64,000 nt of DNA, taken from the NCBI RefSeq assembly GCF_019602855.1, contig NZ_CP080767.1, positions 2,294,001-2,358,000 of the forward strand, written 5' to 3'. The notes beneath the pieces were generated by a model that made no database searches, was not told where the DNA came from, and saw nothing but the letters and a program-made list of their open reading frames with translations. This document shows positions 16,701 through 23,980 of the stretch, one piece after another; the first letter of the stretch is position 1; the number at the start of each line of letters is the position of its first letter. The DNA is from Cupriavidus pinatubonensis (GTDB lineage: Bacteria; Pseudomonadota; Gammaproteobacteria; Burkholderiales; Burkholderiaceae). Made by a program: the position numbers and the translations under genes.

Positions 16701-18126
16701 GGCGCTCCTCGACCTGCAGCGCCTGCATCGAGGCCTCGACCTGCGCGGCCTGCTCCTCCAGCGCCTTGGCCTGGGCGGTATCCCCGCGACCCCGCGCCGC
16801 GCCAGCGCGACGCAGCAACTCGTTGCGGCGGTCATTGATGACTGCCGCGCCGGCATTCGGCGCATCGCGTCCGAACGACTTCGCCGAGTCCCATGCGCCC
16901 GAGATGGCACGGCCCACCGCGCGCCACGCCCGCTCGAGGTAGCCCAGGCTCTCCACGCCCTTGGTGGCCAGGTGATCGTGCAGCGCCTTGGCGTTCTCCA
17001 GCACGGCCGCCTGCGTCTTGCCCTGGTCTTCGAGTTCCTTGATGTAGTCGTACTGCGCCAGGGTCATGTAGTGCAGCGACTTGTTGTGCTCGGCCGCCCA
17101 CTTCGCGACGCCGTCCGGCATCGACGCGTAGTCCTTGGCGATGCTCTCCATGCTTTCGCCGGAGAGCTGCGCCTGGCGCACCGCGGCCGCCCCGAGCAGA
17201 TCCAGCGCTGCGCCGGTCAGCGTGCCGGTGGCCATCAGCGCCTGCAGCGCCTCGCGACCGGTCCCGATGCCGGTGGCTGCATCCTTTGCAATACGCTGGG
17301 CCGAGGCGCTGAATGCGTCCGCCGTCAGGCCGGCGTAGTTGCCGGTCAGCGCCAGCGTATCGTTGAACGCCTTCTGCTCCTGGTGGCCCTGGTAGACCGC
17401 CAGGCCCATGACGCCCGCCGCGGCGGCGAGCGCACCGAAGCCCAGCACCGCTGGCGAAAGCGCTGCGGCGATGCCGGCAAACATCTCACGGAAGCCGCCG
17501 AACATGTCGCGCGTCTGCAGGCCCTGCTGCATCAGCACGAGGAGCGGGTTCTGACCGCCGGCGAGCTGGGTGGCCACGTCGCTGAGCTGCGCCGGCAACA
17601 TCCGCATGGCCTGCGTGGTCTGGCCGACGCTGGTGCCGACCTGCTTGGTTGATTGCTGCAGCCCTTTCTGCGCGGCGTCGAGCTTGCGGATCATCGGCTC
17701 AGCCTCGTCGCCGACGCCCAGCAGCGACGCCTTGTGCCGCAGCATCTGCGTCTGCGTCATGCCCAGCGTTTCGACCTGTTGCCGCAGCGTCTTCAGGTAG
17801 GTGGCGCCCGCAGCGATCTGTCGGGCCTGCTCGGCCGTTAGCCCCGCCATGTCCTGCGTCTGCTCGCGCACCGCACCGCTGGCCGCCGCCAACGCCGCCG
17901 CCTTGCGGCTCTCCGCCTCGGCCAGTTGCGCCGCCGCGGTCGAAGCGGCCCCACCGGCGGCCTGCGTCGCGTTGCCGGTTTCCTGCGCCGCCTTGGTGGC
18001 GCCGCCCATGGCCCCGACTGCGGCCTGACCGAACTCCGACAGCTTCTGCGCCGCCGCCTCCAGGCCGCGGTCCACGTCGCCCATGGAGAACCCCATGCGC
18101 ATGACCAGCTTCGGCAGATCCGCCAT
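13726..18126 (-). CDS. Tail tape measure protein
   Basis: A 1466-residue protein, the longest in the window, as expected for a tape measure, which sets tail length and forms a membrane channel during DNA entry. The N-terminal part (MADLPKLVMRMGF) and long Ala/Gln/Lys-rich coiled-coils are typical. Hydrophobic and Gly-rich segments lie near the middle and after residue about 830 (PIISAIVAPVGAMFSGG). It comes right after the tail-assembly chaperone genes. The length would predict a tail of roughly 200 nm by the usual about 0.15 nm per residue. Confidence 0.9.
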   Translation of the reverse strand: MADLPKLVMRMGFSMGDVDRGLEAAAQKLSEFGQAAVGAMGGATKAAQETGNATQAAGGAASTAAAQLAEAESRKAAALAAASGAVREQTQDMAGLTAEQARQIAAGATYLKTLRQQVETLGMTQTQMLRHKASLLGVGDEAEPMIRKLDAAQKGLQQSTKQVGTSVGQTTQAMRMLPAQLSDVATQLAGGQNPLLVLMQQGLQTRDMFGGFREMFAGIAAALSPAVLGFGALAAAAGVMGLAVYQGHQEQKAFNDTLALTGNYAGLTADAFSASAQRIAKDAATGIGTGREALQALMATGTLTGAALDLLGAAAVRQAQLSGESMESIAKDYASMPDGVAKWAAEHNKSLHYMTLAQYDYIKELEDQGKTQAAVLENAKALHDHLATKGVESLGYLERAWRAVGRAISGAWDSAKSFGRDAPNAGAAVINDRRNELLRRAGAARGRGDTAQAKALEEQAAQVEASMQALQVEERRLAEEASRFQQKQQAAMKASDFIGNLEDGASKAARMNKELREYRQNLDAIRAVNPNDERLDPTRVSRMEADIRKKYAESGAAAKEALNAQIAVYEGYQQTLEEIKKGEERDLASQRKQGLISERDYLDQSYQLQDNYLVDRQALVELELEALGGKKQTAAYQKYVGELQKLQQERLNNEQTHVNAVAELQTRLATEYAHGIDQNVGSLQKSTDALRLENENYGMTKGQLASVTAERYEESLALLEQGRARVAMLDGTKAELDYYDEAIAGVSRLARAQREYADALQGNEYRDSVRKAAEESVKDWKRGSEEINRSLTDSLLRGFESGKGYARNLVDTMKNMFGTLVLRPIISAIVAPVGAMFSGGVLGVPGTAYASGGTSLLGAASNLQSAYSALTGGVGATVFGSSAAYAAAVPGLTSFGAGSQAAMLAAQTGEFGAAGLASTAAAGGAGTGTTGLIAAMGPAGAAAGGIVAGYGLGSMISGQFSAIGNNQAYATGGGTAAGAAIGTAILPGIGTAIGAIIGGVAGGLVNRAFGMGPKRYGDKGFEGVVTADGFDGRAFADWSQKGGWFRSNRSGTDYAAVDQKTLDGVNAQFGGMVGTYQALNKATGISGDMSGFRYTMRDDWSSPENIAKSFGKLSDALGDHLVPGIEGFRKEGEQLLDTATRLTGVFTATNQIAMVFGKDVQAVFGFVGLASTDMRQHLIDAAGGMDAFTSQLATYYETYYSEEEKLQRLRQTLWDQFAALGVAMPDSKEAFRAMVEGLNLTTDSGQQAYTALMAMAPSFAKLVDGLDQAKQAMSAFAQQVSDFQQSLMGGDLSTLTPEQKYAEAKRRYDETSAAAMSGDSAAQSQWTQIAQAFLEASRGYFASGGQYAADFASVQGFRPNGSHAGGLDYVPFDGYRAELHQGERVLTRAENARYSAPMPNWSQYGRGGNAALAEEVKALRAQVASLQDLQGRLAQAMEQSAQSRHDEAMVVQTKQVRLQKQLVDKQ

Positions 18127-18144
18127 TCCCCCCTCCCCTCAAAA

Positions 18145-18175
18145 TGCGAAGGCCTGCGCTGGGCAGGCCTTTTCT
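18145..18175. terminator. Hairpin before the tape measure gene
   Basis: AAGGCCTGC pairs with GCAGGCCTT over a 5-base loop in the 50 bases between the chaperone stop and the tape measure start. The T-tract is on the + side, so its effect on the minus-strand transcript is unclear. Confidence 0.4.
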
Positions 18176-18948
18176 TTACGACTGCTCCAGCCGCTGGTGG
18201 AGCACCTCGAGCGCCGCGCGCTCCATGAGCTGGATCCGCTCGAACAACTTGCGCTGACGCTGCCTGCCGTCGACCTGCAGCGCGATCTGCGCGACCACCG
18301 AGGCGTAGTTCAGGCCGCGTGGGATCGAGCCGGCCATGCCTGCGCTGGTGCTCTCCCATTGCGTGGCCACCGAGCAGAAAAACTCGTAGACCGGCAGGTT
18401 TTCCTCCCACAGGTAGAACACTGCCTCGCCGGCCTGCGCGCGGGCGGCCGCGATCACCTCGGCCGGCGCCTCGGACGCGACGAGCTGCTGCACGATGCCG
18501 TCATCGGCGGCAAACTCGTCGCGCTCGCCGGCCCAGTAGCGCGCGGCCTCGATCAGTTTTTTGTGCGCAGCGCCTTGATCTCTGCAACGCGGTCGATGGC
18601 CAGGCGTACGCCGGCGAGCACTTCCGGATCGGCGATCAGCACGAGTAGGTTCTCCGGCGAGAACTGGAAAGCATTGCCGGCTTCGTCGACCACGTCCTCG
18701 AAGCCCACCATCCAGCGCTTGACGTAGTCGTCAGCCGCGGCACTGGCCTTGTCCAGCTCGTTCATCGTCTCAGGCAGCGCATCGACGTAGTCCTTGTGCG
18801 CGTTGAACAGGGCGGAGCGCTCATGCCGGTCCAGGCGGCGGAAAATGCCGGTGAACTCGAATGTCTCGATCTTGCCGAAATCGTTGCGACGCTCGACCTT
18901 GACCTTTTCCTTGATCGTGCCGCCAGCGGCGCGGATTTTCATCGTCAT
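18176..18948 (-). CDS. Tail-assembly chaperone, frameshifted long form (GT-like)
   Basis: The long product of a programmed -1 frameshift, about 257 residues. Ribosomes that slip on A-AAA-AAC at 18562-18556, just before the TGA stop at 18555-18553, continue into a second frame that stays open to 18176. This mirrors lambda gpG/gpGT: the N-terminal part is shared with the short form, and the T-like part ties the chaperone to the tail tube and tape measure. The second part contains YLWEENLPVYEFFCSVATQW. Both parts lie between tail tube and tape measure. Confidence 0.82.
18553..18948 (-). CDS. Tail-assembly chaperone, short form (G-like)
   Basis: A 131-residue helical, charged protein, the zero-frame product stopping at 18553. 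It is the counterpart of lambda gpG, made in excess and needed for tape-measure folding. A ribosome binding site GAGGAG lies about 10 bases upstream. It is not needed in the virion. The slip site A-AAA-AAC is in frame at its last codons. Confidence 0.8.
   Translation of the reverse strand: MTMKIRAAGGTIKEKVKVERRNDFGKIETFEFTGIFRRLDRHERSALFNAHKDYVDALPETMNELDKASAAADDYVKRWMVGFEDVVDEAGNAFQFSPENLLVLIADPEVLAGVRLAIDRVAEIKALRTKN
18556..18562 (-). promoter_or_regulatory. Programmed -1 frameshift site (A-AAA-AAC)
   Basis: Zero frame reads ACA-AAA-AAC-TGA. The heptamer A-AAA-AAC is one of the strongest known slip sequences, and a stop codon follows at once. Slipping by -1 reads AAA-AAA-CTG-ATC and enters the open frame that encodes the second half of the chaperone. 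It is the sole link between the two halves. No pseudoknot could be judged by eye. Confidence 0.85.
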
Positions 18949-18965
18949 GGGGATAGCTCCTCAGA

Positions 18966-18997
18966 ATAGAAAAAAGGCCCGCACGATTGGCGGGCCC
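18966..18997 (-). terminator. Terminator-like hairpin before the chaperone gene
   Basis: On the minus strand GGCCCGC pairs with GCGGGCC and is followed by TTTTTTC. It is between tail tube (ends 19021) and chaperone (starts 18948), and would lower chaperone and tape-measure expression compared with tail tube. Confidence 0.65.
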
Positions 18998-19020
18998 TTG
19001 GGGTAGCGCGGCGGGGCCGC

Positions 19021-19950
19021 TTATTTGACGGTCAGCAGGAACTCGTCATTGCCGGCATTCGGCACCAGGATCAGATTGGCGCTCACCTGGGCGATGCCGC
19101 TGTCATCGGAGTACTGCAGATTGGACAGCTGCACCTTGGGCGCGTCGATCTTGACGATGTTGCCCGCCGTGAGGCCATGCGTGATCGACAGCGTGTCGAG
19201 CACCGCGCCACGGACCTTGGTCCACCAGTCCTGCGACGCGACCGTGCCGAGGTCCAGCGTGACGCTGCCGGCCGGCTTGCGATCGGTCAGCACCGACGAC
19301 TCGCTACCGATCAACGCGCGCCAGGCGATATCGTTAGCGAGATCCAACTGCAGCGCCGACAGCGCGCCCGTGTAGCCGTGCAGCGCCCAGGTGGCCGTGT
19401 TGGTCTTGTTCGCGATGCGCGGCGCGATGAACTTGGTGTAGTCCGCGGTCGGGTTGGCGCCATCGGTCACCGGCGAGAACGCGCCGATGAACTTGAAGCG
19501 CATGAACGGGATCTGCTTCGCCGTGATGTCGAAGGCCACCGTGCCGACGCAGCCGATCATCTTGTGCAGCAGGCCGTCCAGGTAGAAGTACAGCGTCACG
19601 GTCTCATTGTTGCCCGTGATAGGCGCGTACTTCACGTCGGTGGCCGCGGTGACGGTTTCCGACAGGCCGCACGCGCGCAGCAGTGGGCCATAGCCCGGCG
19701 CCGTGCCGGCGGCACCAGCGCCCGCGAGCTCGACCTCGACATCCATCTCGCTGTGCTCGCCGACCGGGATGTTTTCGCTGTTGCCGAAATAGGCCCGGAT
19801 CAGGTTGCGCGGGACGTTGTCGACGACCAGCGGCTGGGGCGTGGTCGCGCGCACCAGGATGGCGTTGGCGGCGCCGGTCGGCACCGGGTCGGTACCGGAC
19901 ACCGCTTCGATCTTGGCCAGCAAGATCTGCTTCCGCATGAGTTTTGGCAT
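19021..19950 (-). CDS. Major tail tube protein
   Basis: A 309-residue protein. A start at 19950 with GAGGAATAA upstream is best. The N-terminal beta region (LLAKIEAVSGTDPVPTGAAN) and the following long beta-strands are those of phage tail tube proteins, which stack to form the inner tube. It precedes the frameshifted chaperone, its normal place. A two-domain size (over 200 residues) is typical of tube proteins that carry a surface Ig-like domain. Confidence 0.8.
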   Translation of the reverse strand: MPKLMRKQILLAKIEAVSGTDPVPTGAANAILVRATTPQPLVVDNVPRNLIRAYFGNSENIPVGEHSEMDVEVELAGAGAAGTAPGYGPLLRACGLSETVTAATDVKYAPITGNNETVTLYFYLDGLLHKMIGCVGTVAFDITAKQIPFMRFKFIGAFSPVTDGANPTADYTKFIAPRIANKTNTATWALHGYTGALSALQLDLANDIAWRALIGSESSVLTDRKPAGSVTLDLGTVASQDWWTKVRGAVLDTLSITHGLTAGNIVKIDAPKVQLSNLQYSDDSGIAQVSANLILVPNAGNDEFLLTVK

Positions 19951-20157
19951 TTATTCCTCGCGAGGTTGTTCAGCGGCCGCGTCAGCGGGCTGGATGGCTT
20001 GGGCCGGCGCTTCGGGAGCGTCAAGCGGGCTGCCGTCTTCGTCGATCCGTTGCCGAGTACCGGTCACCGGATCGAACAGGTAGCGCCCGGCTTGACCGGC
20101 GTACTGGTCGGTGGCCAGCACCTCCGCCGAGTCCAGCGGACCCTTCTGGGTTTTCAT
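19951..20157 (-). CDS. Small phage protein, acidic
   Basis: Sixty-eight residues, start ATG 20157 after AGAGGAAC; an in-frame ATG at 20172 overlapping the previous stop (ATGA) is the alternative. Acidic, Pro/Ala-rich C-terminal tail. No family recognised. It lies between the neck gene and tail tube. Confidence 0.5.
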   Translation of the reverse strand: MKTQKGPLDSAEVLATDQYAGQAGRYLFDPVTGTRQRIDEDGSPLDAPEAPAQAIQPADAAAEQPREE

Positions 20158-20168
20158 GGTCGTTCCTC

Positions 20169-20600
20169 TCATGCACTCAGGCTATTGCGCTGGGTGCGGT
20201 AGTGCAGGTCATAGTGGACGGTGCGCGCCGAGACGAGGCCGCCGGCGTTGTCGTAGGCCGGCGAGTCGGTTTGCAACTCGGCGACGTCAATGAGGCCGTC
20301 GGCGACGAAGCCCATCACCACCGGCTGGACCAGCTCGAGCACGGACTCGGACACCTGGTCGGGTTCCGGATCGCGCACGACGACGGTGAGCAGCACCTCG
20401 CTATGACGATCGAGCATCCCGACCACGCGCTCCTCCGGTGCGTCGGCGCCGTGGTGGACCACCACCACGATGCGAGTACTCCGCATGTCCAGCGCGGCGT
20501 ACAGCGAACGCGAGAACTGCGCATTCTTGGCCTGCAGCGCAGGCGTCTGGCGCAGCGCGTCGTAGAGCTGCTGCGCGTAGGTTTCGCGAAGGGTCGTCAT
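20169..20600 (-). CDS. Tail terminator-like protein (gpU-like place)
   Basis: A 143-residue protein that starts with a ATGA overlap to the gene upstream. The order connector, this gene, small gene, tail tube is that of phages where gpU-type tail terminators lie before the tube. RIVVVVHHGADAPEERVVGML and its beta-alpha pattern fit the tail-terminator fold. Name rests on position and size. Confidence 0.55.
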   Translation of the reverse strand: MTTLRETYAQQLYDALRQTPALQAKNAQFSRSLYAALDMRSTRIVVVVHHGADAPEERVVGMLDRHSEVLLTVVVRDPEPDQVSESVLELVQPVVMGFVADGLIDVAELQTDSPAYDNAGGLVSARTVHYDLHYRTQRNSLSA

Positions 20601-20905
20601 GTCGCCACCTTGTTCAGTTCCACCGCCACGAAGGCGCCATCGTCGATCGGCATCGGCGCGCCGAACGGGTGATAGTTGCCGGCGGCATATCCGCCCTCGA
20701 CCACCACCAGGTCGGTGCCGACGAGCTGGCCGAACACATCAGCCCGCCCCGTCAGCGTGAAGGACAGGCCGCGTACGATGCCATTGATGACGTCCTTCCA
20801 GCCCTGCTCAATGACCGCTAGCTGACTTGCAATGCCGCGGCTGGCCACCGTCACCGGATCGCCGAAGTCCTCGACAAAGGCGTCCAGATCCTCGCCGGCC
20901 AGCAT
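20597..20905 (-). CDS. Head-tail joining protein (gpFII-like)
   Basis: A 102-residue, mostly beta protein with FVEDFGDPVTV near the start and a second strand-rich half, similar in size and place to lambda gpFII, which joins head and tail. Start ATG 20905 overlaps the stop of the previous gene (TGATG). A name by position only. Confidence 0.5.
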   Translation of the reverse strand: MLAGEDLDAFVEDFGDPVTVASRGIASQLAVIEQGWKDVINGIVRGLSFTLTGRADVFGQLVGTDLVVVEGGYAAGNYHPFGAPMPIDDGAFVAVELNKVAT

Positions 20906-21120
20906 CAGCTCTGCGGCTCAGTGCCGCCGCCTTCACCGCCCTCACCGCCTTCGCCGGACTCGCTCTCGCTATCCTTGGCGGCGACTTTCTTGCGGTCGAG
21001 GATCTCGACAGCACCCGAGCGTTCGAGCTGCTCGGCTTCGTCGTCCGACACATCGAACTTAGCGCCGGTCGGATACACCTTGTCGCCGGTATCGACCGGC
21101 CAGTTCGCTTTGACTTTCAT
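20905..21120 (-). CDS. Small phage protein with Gly/Glu tail
   Basis: Seventy-one residues. The N-terminal 45 form a small beta-barrel-like unit (VKANWPVDTGDKV... YPTGAKFDVSD). The C-terminal part is a low-complexity run of Gly and Glu repeats (GEGGEGGEGGG). Placed after the capsid gene, as are similar small proteins in related phages. Confidence 0.55.
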   Translation of the reverse strand: MKVKANWPVDTGDKVYPTGAKFDVSDDEAEQLERSGAVEILDRKKVAAKDSESESGEGGEGGEGGGTEPQS

Positions 21121-21134
21121 GCGTACTCCTCAAA

Positions 21135-21162
21135 AGGAAAACGGCCCGCACGCGGCGGGCCG
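21135..21162 (-). terminator. Terminator-like hairpin after the capsid gene
   Basis: On the minus strand CGGCCCGC-CGCGT-GCGGGCCG followed by TTTTCCTTTTG, about 20 bases past the capsid stop. Consistent with stepwise lowering of downstream expression after the abundant capsid message. Confidence 0.6.
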
Positions 21163-21184
21163 ACAGGGTTGCAGTGGCGCGCCG

Positions 21185-22120
21185 TTAGGCGATCGCGTTC
21201 TGGAAGAAGAAGGACAGATCCGGTGCGGTCACCAGCTCGTTGACGCGCTCACCCGCGCGCACCTGGTAGCCACCTTCGAGGCCGCCGTGCTGCTTGCCGA
21301 ACTCGGCATCGGAGATGCGCTCGCCCTGCTGGGCGGTAAAGCCCCAGGTGGTCGAGCGCGTGGTCTCTGCCGGGATCTCGCGGTAGATGAAGGCGGCATG
21401 CTTGCCCCAGCAGCGCTGCAGGGACATGGCCTGACCCTTTTTCGCCGTGTTGACGAAGGCGCTACCGACCAGGATCTCCTCGAGCTCGAGCGCATCGGCC
21501 AGCTGCTGGCGCGTCACGCCCCCCGAGGTGCCGCCCTTGCCGTTGACGTAGTCGATCACCTTCGGGTGCAGGATCAGCTTGGTCCACACCGAGCGACCGA
21601 AGATGGCCACGTTGGGGCGCATGATCGGCGTGTCCAGGTTGGTCAGGATCGCGCTGATCGGGTCCGAGCTGGTGTAGTCCGACCATTGACCGGAACCCGA
21701 CAGCGTGACCTTGTTGTTGTGGTTGGCCGCACCGAAGACGGTATTGGCCACGCGCACCTCGCGGTCCAGCGTCACCAGCTTCATCACGAACTCGGCGGCC
21801 AGTGCCAGCGGGTCGACGCCTTCCGGCGAGTTGCGCACGTCCTCGATCGGGACGATTTCATCCAGGCCATAGTCGAACACTGCACCGGTCTGCATGATGC
21901 CGGAGCTTTCGACCTGGTTGGGACGCGCCTTACGGCCCACCTTAGTGTCGGGCACGGTGAAGTGATCCGCGACGGTCTGCACCAGGTACTTGAACTCGGC
22001 CTGCGAGACGGTCACACGGGGCATCACCTTGTCGGCGATCATTTCGCCGTTGGTGTAGGCGATGACGATCGACGCGATGAGCGCCAGGTTGATCGGGTAC
22101 GGCGCGACAGCAGTCGACAT
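21185..22120 (-). CDS. Major capsid protein
   Basis: A 311-residue protein after the decoration gene, where lambda-like phages keep gpE. A strong ribosome binding site (AGGAG) precedes ATG 22120. The N-arm (EMIADKVMPRVTV) and a P-domain-like segment are visible; the fold is taken to be HK97-like from position. It shares no strong family signature that I can name, so the exact capsid family is open. Confidence 0.75.
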   Translation of the reverse strand: MSTAVAPYPINLALIASIVIAYTNGEMIADKVMPRVTVSQAEFKYLVQTVADHFTVPDTKVGRKARPNQVESSGIMQTGAVFDYGLDEIVPIEDVRNSPEGVDPLALAAEFVMKLVTLDREVRVANTVFGAANHNNKVTLSGSGQWSDYTSSDPISAILTNLDTPIMRPNVAIFGRSVWTKLILHPKVIDYVNGKGGTSGGVTRQQLADALELEEILVGSAFVNTAKKGQAMSLQRCWGKHAAFIYREIPAETTRSTTWGFTAQQGERISDAEFGKQHGGLEGGYQVRAGERVNELVTAPDLSFFFQNAIA

Positions 22121-22166
22121 GTAGAACTCCTAGAAATTGGAAAGGGAAACCGCAGGCAAGCGGGGC

Positions 22167-22541
22167 TTAGCCCTGCATGACGCTCGGTGCGATGAAGACC
22201 GAGCCGATATCGCCCAGCACGCCCGACACCTCGGCGAAGCCGATCAGGCGCACGTTGGAGCCGCCCGCCGGAGCCGCCGCGACCGCGCGGCCGCTGGCGT
22301 CAGCGGTCAGCGGCTGGCCGCGCGTGACGTTGCCGCCGTACTCGACGTCGGCGAGGCCGCTACGTACGATGCTGGGGCGATCGCCGATGGCGTAGGCAAA
22401 GCCCTCCGTCACGCCGTTCAGTGCATCGGTAGCAGCACCCGCCTGCTTAACCGAGCCGTCGGTGGCGCCGGGCGCCGTGATACGGAACTTGGCCAGGGCG
22501 GTCTCGGCAATGGCCGTCTTGATCATTCCAGGATTGCTCAT
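22167..22541 (-). CDS. Head decoration protein
   Basis: A 124-residue, mostly beta protein between the S49 protease/scaffold gene and the capsid gene, the place of lambda gpD. Gly-rich loops and the sequence GQPLTADASGRAVAAA resemble DUF2190-type decoration proteins. It would trimerise on capsid three-fold axes. The exact family is uncertain between gpD-like and DUF2190-like. Confidence 0.65.
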   Translation of the reverse strand: MSNPGMIKTAIAETALAKFRITAPGATDGSVKQAGAATDALNGVTEGFAYAIGDRPSIVRSGLADVEYGGNVTRGQPLTADASGRAVAAAPAGGSNVRLIGFAEVSGVLGDIGSVFIAPSVMQG

Positions 22542-22580
22542 GATGTGGTCCTGTAGTGGTAGGGAGGAAAGCGCGGACGA

Positions 22581-23021
22581 TCAGGCCTGCGCCAGTTCTT
22601 TTGCGGCCTGGGTGGCTGCCATCGAGTAGCTCAGTTTCTTGCCGGAGGCCTCCGCGGTGCTCACCAGTTCGCGGGCGCGCGCGGCGATCGCCTTCGGGTC
22701 CGGCTTGGCCGAGGCCGCCGGCGCGGGATCGGCGACCGGTGCAGCCGGCAGCGGCGTCGGCGCGTCGGCAGTCATGGCCGAGGCCTGCTTCGCCAGCGCG
22801 GCACGGTGGGCACCGAGGATCTGCGCGGCAGCCTGGTCCGGCGTGGTCTTACCATCGGCCTTGAGCGAGTCGACCAACGCCTCGTGGCCGACCATGGCGT
22901 GCGCCTCGATACCGAGGATGCGGGCGCGCTCTGCATCGGCGCCGGCGGTGCGGGCCTCGGTCTGGATTTCTGCCAACAGCTCGGGCGACTGGGCCGCCAG
23001 CTCTTCGCGGGTAATGCTCAT
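22581..23021 (-). CDS. Nested scaffold protein (Nu3-like), internal start
   Basis: In-frame ATG 23021 inside the protease gene, preceded on the minus strand by AAAGGA about 7 bases upstream. It would give a 146-residue protein that starts MSITREELAAQ and consists of the helical, Ala/Glu-rich C-terminal third: the layout of lambda gpC/Nu3, where the scaffold is made from an internal start. Supported by the good site and the domain boundary, not by a similarity search. Confidence 0.65.
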   Translation of the reverse strand: MSITREELAAQSPELLAEIQTEARTAGADAERARILGIEAHAMVGHEALVDSLKADGKTTPDQAAAQILGAHRAALAKQASAMTADAPTPLPAAPVADPAPAASAKPDPKAIAARARELVSTAEASGKKLSYSMAATQAAKELAQA

Positions 23022-23933
23022 CGTGGTTCCTTTCGGAGAGGTGGGCAGTTCTGCCCGGTTCTTGACAGGCGCGGGCTTCGCGCCAGGGACTTGAAACTCG
23101 CCGGCGGCGAGCCGGGCGATCAGCTGCTCGGCTGTGGCCATTCCGTCCACGAGTCCGGCATCGATGGCTTGCTGGCCGATGAAAATTCGGCCATCAGCCA
23201 TATCGGAGAGCACGGTGTCCGCCGACGTGCCGCGGTTCTTGGCGACAGCGTCGACAAACTGCTCATACATGTAATCGGAGTGGGCCTGAATCGTTGCCCG
23301 GCCCTCATCCGATAGCGGCGCATAGCTGCTGGCGATGCGCTTGTACTTGCCCGAGTAGATCTCGGTGGTCTTGACGCCGCGTTGCGTCTCGGCGCCGGAC
23401 ACATCGCGGTGCGCATTGACCACGCCGATCGAGCCGACTTGCGTGGTGCTGTCGGCGACATAGACCGCCTGCGCAGCGCTGCCGATCCAGTAGGCCGCGC
23501 TGGCCATGGTGCCGTCAGCGAGTGCAATCACCGGCTTGATCGCACCGACCTCACGCACGATGTCGGCGAGCTGCTGCGTGCCGGCCACGGTGCCGCCCGG
23601 CGAATCGACATGCAGCAGGATGGCGCTCACCTGGCGATTGGCCGCCGCGGCACGCAGGTCCCGGCCGATCAGGTCACTGGAGGCCCCACCCGAGATATCG
23701 GTGAATAGGTTGGCGCGCTGCGCGATCGTGCCCATGATCGGAACAATCGCCACGCCGTTGGCGATCTCATAGTCCTGCGGCGCGCTGCCCAGCGGCTTCC
23801 CGATGCTCGCCTCGACCGCTTTCAGATCGATGGCATCGCCACGCATACGCATGTCGTATGCGTCTACGATGGCCACCAGCTTGTCGGGCAGGATCGCCCA
23901 CGGGCCCGTGACCACGTCCAGTAGTCGGTTCAT
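22581..23933 (-). CDS. Phage head maturation protease of the S49 (ClpP-like) family with C-terminal scaffold
   Basis: A 450-residue protein, counterpart of lambda gpC. The N-terminal half has the S49 core: HVDSPGGTVAGT at 108-119 and MASAAYW around catalytic Ser145. The C-terminal third (from about residue 305) is a helical, Ala/Glu-rich scaffold. Start ATG 23933 follows GGAG. The region from Met305 has its own strong ribosome binding site, so a separate scaffold is probably made, as with lambda Nu3. Confidence 0.88.
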   Translation of the reverse strand: MNRLLDVVTGPWAILPDKLVAIVDAYDMRMRGDAIDLKAVEASIGKPLGSAPQDYEIANGVAIVPIMGTIAQRANLFTDISGGASSDLIGRDLRAAAANRQVSAILLHVDSPGGTVAGTQQLADIVREVGAIKPVIALADGTMASAAYWIGSAAQAVYVADSTTQVGSIGVVNAHRDVSGAETQRGVKTTEIYSGKYKRIASSYAPLSDEGRATIQAHSDYMYEQFVDAVAKNRGTSADTVLSDMADGRIFIGQQAIDAGLVDGMATAEQLIARLAAGEFQVPGAKPAPVKNRAELPTSPKGTTMSITREELAAQSPELLAEIQTEARTAGADAERARILGIEAHAMVGHEALVDSLKADGKTTPDQAAAQILGAHRAALAKQASAMTADAPTPLPAAPVADPAPAASAKPDPKAIAARARELVSTAEASGKKLSYSMAATQAAKELAQA

Positions 23934-23944
23934 CGTCGCTCCAG

Positions 23945-23973
23945 AAAAGCGAAACCCGCCACGCGGGCGGGTT
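23945..23973 (-). terminator. Hairpin between portal and protease
   Basis: On the minus strand AACCCGCC-CGCGT-GGCGGGTT then TCGCTTTTC. Weak T-tract; part of the series of hairpins in the late operon. Confidence 0.4.
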
Positions 23974-23980
23974 CGGGTTG

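Noticed and set aside
14596..17652. 1018-codon open frame on the + strand
   Set aside because: Antisense to the tape measure gene, Ala/Arg/Leu-rich with no family.
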